Shown here: piece by piece, positions 60,603-64,000 of the stretch
Position numbering within the stretch: position 1 is the stretch's first letter
How the letters are laid out: every line of letters starts with the position of its first letter
Assembly (NCBI GenBank): GCA_965116015.1
Contig: OZ220477.1
Span: 930,001 to 994,000 of the forward strand
DNA length: 64,000 nt
Reading direction: 5' to 3'
Origin: S5-327 sp965116015
Lineage (GTDB): Bacteria > Chloroflexota > Dehalococcoidia > Lucifugimonadales > Australimonadaceae
Notes under the pieces: generated by a model
The model's input: the letters and a program-made list of their open reading frames with translations, nothing else
What the model was told of the DNA's origin: nothing
Database searches by the model: none
Program-made: the position numbers and the translations under genes

Positions 60603-62939
60603 TTACTTCTCCGCCTCGCCCTTTGCCGCAGCTGTTGCATCGAGGGCCGCGAGAATCTTGTGGGGAAGGAGGGGCACTTCGTGGAAGAGCGTTCCTGTTG
60701 CGTCGTAGACAGCGTTCAGGACAGCGCCGGGAACGACGACGGCGCCGATTTCGCCCATTCCCTTGGCGCCGAAGGGGCCGCCCTCGAACGGGTGGTCGAC
60801 GAGGCAGGGAGCGTAGGCGGGCATCGTTTCCATAGTGGGCAGGGGATAGTCGAAGAGGGCGCTGTTGACGAGCTGCCCGCCATCGTCCCACACCATCTGC
60901 TCGAAGAGCGTGGGGCCTATCTCCTGCCCTACCCCGCCCTCGAGCTGGGTCTCGATGGAGAGGGGGTTGACGGCAGTTCCGGTAGTGGCGGCGGCAGCGG
61001 CCTTGACGACGCGGATATGGCCTGTCTCGGCGTCAATCTCGACCTCAACCGCGCAGGATGCGAACGTCCAGAATGTGGACGCGATCGGGTAATCGGCGCC
61101 GTCGGGAGCGCGGTACGAGCCGCCGACGACGCATTCGCCAGTTGCGGCGATGGGCGCGCCGACGCGCTGAGCGAGCTCGGGGAGGCTGATGAGGGGAGCG
61201 CCGCCGCTCGATGCGGAGACGCCGTCGCCGGCAAGCTCGAGGGAATCGGCGTCGCGCTCGAGCAGTTGCGATGCGGCCTCGATAATCTGGCTCCGCGCTC
61301 TGCCGGCGGCTTCGACCACGGCGACGCCCATATGGTAGGTAGAGCGGCTTGCGGTCGTGGAGCTGTCGACGGGGACGCGGTCGGTGTCGCTGTGGACGAT
61401 GCGGATTGATTCAAGGCCGACGCCAAGCGCGTCGCCCGCCAGCTGCGCCATTGTTGTATCCGAGCCTTGCCCGATGTTCACCGTGCCGATGCGCGTCTCG
61501 AATACGCCGTCTTCACCGAGGACGACTTCGGCGGAGTTTTCGGACATCTGGCGTGGAGGCGTGAGGGTGTATTTGATCGTGCAGGACACGCCGCGTCCGC
61601 GCAGGATCTTGCCGTCGGGCGAGGAGGCGAGCGGCGTGTCCCATCCGATAGCGGCGGCGGCCTTGTCGAGGCATTCGCGGGCATGGGCTGAGCGGAGATA
61701 GTCGCCGGTGATGTGGATGTCGCCGTCGCGAACGAGGTTCTTGCGGCGAATCTCGAGGCGGTCGATGCCGAGGTCGCGGGCGATGCGGTCGAGCTGCGCC
61801 TCGTAGGACATCGTGTGCTGCGTAGTGGGCAGGCCTCGGTACGGGGCTGACGGCGGCTTATTGGTGTAGACGGCGTAGCAGTCGACGCGAGCGTGGGGGA
61901 TTTTGTAAGGGCCGGTAGCGACTTTGAGCGTGTTGTTGGCACTGCGGGCGCCGCTGATGGCGTAGGCGCCGACATCGACGGAGAAGGAGTTGCGTCGGGC
62001 GACGATGGTTCCGTCGCGCATCACGCCGGTCTTCATTCGGTTCGCGTAGGCGGGCCTGAGGTACGTTTGGAACGTCTCTTCCTGGGTGAACACGTAGCGA
62101 ACGGGGCGTCCCGCCAGTTTCGCCGCCGCGGTGATCACGCACTCGATGCGGTCGCGGCTCTTGCTTCCGAACCCGCCGCCGACGTAGGGGACGATGACGC
62201 GCGCGGGCATTCCGAACATCCGCTCGAGCTCGCGGCTGAGCGGAAACGGCGACTGGCAATTCGTCCAGACCGTGATCCTGCCGCCGTCGACCTGCGAGAT
62301 GACTGCGTGGAGATCGAGCGCGCAGTGCTGCACGGGGGGAGCCGAGAATTCGTCCTCGTACACGAAATCCGCCTCGGCGAAGCCTTGCTCTACGTCGCCT
62401 CGCGCGAGCGTGGCCTGGTGGCAGATGTTCGTGCCCGCAACAGGACGAAGCTCCGGGGCGATAGGGAAGAACTCGTCGTGCACGCGAGGAGCGCCCTCGG
62501 CCAGCGCGGACGCAACGTCCAGCGCCGCCGGCAATTCGATGTACTCGACATCGACAAGCTCCGCTCCCTCCTCGGCTGTTGCGATGTCCTCCGCCACGAC
62601 AACTGCGATGATGTCGCCGTGGTGACGCGCCTTGTCCATCGCCACAAGGGGGGCGTCGCGGTAGACGAACCCGTAGAAATCCTCCATATCCGGATCGGCG
62701 CGCACCTCGTCGCGTGTGAGGACGCAGACGACGCCAGGCAGGGCGCGGGCAGCCGAGGCGTCGATGCGCTCGATGCGAGCGTGGGGGAAGGGGCTGCGCA
62801 CGATCTTGGCGTGGGCCATGCCAGGCACGACGAGGTCGCCCATATATTCGACACGCCCGGCCGCCTTGTCAGCGGCCTCGAGGGTCGGCATCGATTGACC
62901 GACGAGGCGTGTTACGCGGTCGCTCGTTGCAGCGCACAT
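60603..62939 (-). CDS. Molybdenum-hydroxylase large subunit (CoxL-type, third)
   Basis: 778 aa from ATG 62939. It begins DRVTRLVGQSMPTLEAADKA, a typical N-terminus. MoCo-binding parts include VGGGFGSKSRDRIECV, SAPYRGLPTTQHTMSYE and IGQGSDTTMAQLAG. The active-site loop lacks the AYRCSFR of form I CO dehydrogenase, so a purine or aromatic oxidase is likelier. ATG 62939 overlaps the coxM end by 28 bases. The frame also opens to 62987. A later ATG at 62891 is possible. Confidence 0.88.
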   Translation of the reverse strand: MCAATSDRVTRLVGQSMPTLEAADKAAGRVEYMGDLVVPGMAHAKIVRSPFPHARIERIDASAARALPGVVCVLTRDEVRADPDMEDFYGFVYRDAPLVAMDKARHHGDIIAVVVAEDIATAEEGAELVDVEYIELPAALDVASALAEGAPRVHDEFFPIAPELRPVAGTNICHQATLARGDVEQGFAEADFVYEDEFSAPPVQHCALDLHAVISQVDGGRITVWTNCQSPFPLSRELERMFGMPARVIVPYVGGGFGSKSRDRIECVITAAAKLAGRPVRYVFTQEETFQTYLRPAYANRMKTGVMRDGTIVARRNSFSVDVGAYAISGARSANNTLKVATGPYKIPHARVDCYAVYTNKPPSAPYRGLPTTQHTMSYEAQLDRIARDLGIDRLEIRRKNLVRDGDIHITGDYLRSAHARECLDKAAAAIGWDTPLASSPDGKILRGRGVSCTIKYTLTPPRQMSENSAEVVLGEDGVFETRIGTVNIGQGSDTTMAQLAGDALGVGLESIRIVHSDTDRVPVDSSTTASRSTYHMGVAVVEAAGRARSQIIEAASQLLERDADSLELAGDGVSASSGGAPLISLPELAQRVGAPIAATGECVVGGSYRAPDGADYPIASTFWTFASCAVEVEIDAETGHIRVVKAAAAATTGTAVNPLSIETQLEGGVGQEIGPTLFEQMVWDDGGQLVNSALFDYPLPTMETMPAYAPCLVDHPFEGGPFGAKGMGEIGAVVVPGAVLNAVYDATGTLFHEVPLLPHKILAALDATAAAKGEAEK

Positions 62940-63790
62940 AGCAAAGCTCGCTCCACCAGCGTTTTCATCACCCTGCGCTTGTACCACGCCGGGCCCCGCA
63001 CGTCATCTATGGGGTCGGTCTCTTCTGCCGCGGACGCGGCGACCTCGGCGACGCGCGAGGGCGACGGAGCCTCTCCCGCCAGCCCGCGCCCTGCCTGCGC
63101 GACGATGGGCACAGGCCCGGCGGCTCCCATCACGATGCGGGCTGACGAGCACACGCCCGATGACGGATCAACGGTCGCCAGGACGGACGCATTAGCGACT
63201 GGTTTGTTCTCCGGAGAGCCTATGGCGAATTTCATGTGGCAGCCTCCCGCGCCCGGGCCTGGATGCGGCACATCGAGGCCAACCACCAACTCGCCGGGCT
63301 CTAGCGCCGTTTCATAGGGGCCGAGGTAGAAGTCCTCGAGAGCCGACGCGCGGCTGCCCGACGGCCCCGCGATACGCACCGTGGCTCCGTAGGCGATGAG
63401 CGCCGCAGGCGTGTCCGTCTGTGGTTCGCCGTAGGCGACAGCGCCGCCGACCGTCGCGACGTTCCTCACTCGCACGTTGGCGACTTGCGAGGCGGCCTCC
63501 GCAAGCAGGCCGTACTCCCGGCGCACGCCCTCGTTTAACTCGAGTGCGCGGATGCGCGTGAGCGCGCCGATGCGCAGCTCTCCGTTCTGCTCGAGGCCGT
63601 TCCGCTCGAGGCCGGTTAGTTCTTCAATGGCGCCGATGTCGACGACGTACTCGGGGCGCACGACGCCGAGCTCCAGCATCACGACGGCGGCGCTGCCGCC
63701 GCCCAGCACGAGCGACGCGTCGGCGTTTTCAGCCAGGAACGCGGTCGCTTCCGCAATCGTAGCGGGGCGCACGTATTCGAACGGCTGCAT
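62912..63790 (-). CDS. coxM: FAD-binding subunit of a molybdenum hydroxylase (CoxM-type)
   Basis: 292 aa. FAD motifs LVLGGGSAAV (near residue 30) and RNVATVGGAVAYGEP. The medium subunit of the CoxLMS-type complex. Encoded first, followed by CoxL, CoxS and CoxG in one transcript. Starts 4 bases after the end of the luciferase-like gene. Confidence 0.94.
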   Translation of the reverse strand: MQPFEYVRPATIAEATAFLAENADASLVLGGGSAAVVMLELGVVRPEYVVDIGAIEELTGLERNGLEQNGELRIGALTRIRALELNEGVRREYGLLAEAASQVANVRVRNVATVGGAVAYGEPQTDTPAALIAYGATVRIAGPSGSRASALEDFYLGPYETALEPGELVVGLDVPHPGPGAGGCHMKFAIGSPENKPVANASVLATVDPSSGVCSSARIVMGAAGPVPIVAQAGRGLAGEAPSPSRVAEVAASAAEETDPIDDVRGPAWYKRRVMKTLVERALLCALQRATA

Positions 63791-63794
63791 ACTG

Positions 63795-64000
63795 CTAGCG
63801 AGCCTTCCGGATAACGTCCTCGGCGAAACCGAAGAGGTACTCCTTGCGGGCCTCGAGCGTCGCGGGCAGGTTGTAGAAGGTCACGCCCACGTAGTCCACG
63901 CCCGCCTCGGCCAGCTGACCGAACTGTTCGAGGCAGTCGTCGCCGTTGCCAGCAGCCGCCCAGTCGTCGATTCTGGAATCGCTCTCGATGTTGATCCGCA
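63795..64000 (-). CDS. Luciferase-like (LLM class) oxidoreductase, C-terminal part
   Basis: Open frame from the window edge to the stop at 63795-63797, about 68 residues. It reads RINIESDSRIDDW, then EQFGQLAEAGVDYVGVTF, the usual C-terminal end of flavin- or F420-dependent LLM oxidoreductases. N-terminus lies beyond the window, so cofactor type is unknown. It is the upstream neighbour of coxM, only 4 bases apart, and therefore likely in the same operon. Confidence 0.7.
   Translation of the reverse strand, partial: RINIESDSRIDDWAAAGNGDDCLEQFGQLAEAGVDYVGVTFYNLPATLEARKEYLFGFAEDVIRKAR

Noticed and set aside
60603..63790. CO dehydrogenase identity for the CoxLMSG cluster
   Set aside because: The large subunit lacks the AYRCSFR active-site loop of form I CoxL, so CO oxidation is not supported.

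Overview
The window is GC-rich, densely packed bacterial DNA. Codon use is strongly GC-biased, genes often overlap by 4 bases (ATGA), and both strands carry genes. The gene content suggests Chloroflexota, perhaps a SAR202/Dehalococcoidia-like lineage. It has three related metal-dependent amidohydrolases, three large molybdenum-hydroxylase subunits, a UbiD decarboxylase, a luciferase-like oxidoreductase, a TRAP transporter and three class II aldolases. That is the profile of an oxidative, organic-matter-degrading heterotroph. The lineage is inferred from content and was not tested by phylogeny.

Layout. 1-7.3 kb: end of fhs, typA with a tRNA-Arg in front of it, a collagen-like lipoprotein, a CNNM/CorC membrane protein and glmU. 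7.3-18.5 kb is a housekeeping block on the + strand: two tRNA-Ser genes, a MOSC protein, dprA, topA, a XerC/D recombinase, aroQ, an M24 peptidase, efp, xseA, xseB, a PHP phosphoesterase, a formyltransferase-like protein and tRNA-Ala. 18.7-28.6 kb is catabolic: two amidohydrolases, a TRAP transporter split by a 48-bp perfect palindrome, an EamA exporter, a stand-alone Mo-hydroxylase and an SDR. 28.7-44.5 kb is mixed: a frameshifted methyltransferase, a YihY membrane protein, a MetE-like protein with an in-frame TGA, a zinc-ribbon protein, tRNA-Ile2, a membrane-tethered Clp N-domain protein, fumC, a peptidase, a hydroxyacid dehydrogenase, an amidohydrolase and a sugar kinase/aldolase/epimerase cluster. 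44.6-47.8 kb: a bicupin followed by a second Mo-hydroxylase. 47.9-56.4 kb is a defence-like region: a type III mod gene with a 16-C tract near its 5' end, res, two class II aldolases, and an AT-richer helicase split from a DUF1998-like partner. 56.5-64 kb: ubiD, an ACT protein with a histidine-decarboxylase-like enzyme, and a CoxG/CoxS/CoxL/CoxM cluster that starts after a luciferase-like gene.

Most notable signals. (1) A MetE-like gene whose only interruption is an in-frame TGA at the zinc-ligand cysteine, followed at about the right distance by a hairpin resembling a bacterial SECIS element. (2) A candidate phase-variable type III methyltransferase, out of frame at the present C16 tract length. 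(3) A recurring promoter layout in which the -10 hexamer ends exactly 6 nt before ATG, implying leaderless mRNAs. (4) A split helicase/DUF1998 pair in AT-richer DNA. Four loci in the window carry frame interruptions, and one must rule out sequencing or assembly error for each before building on them.
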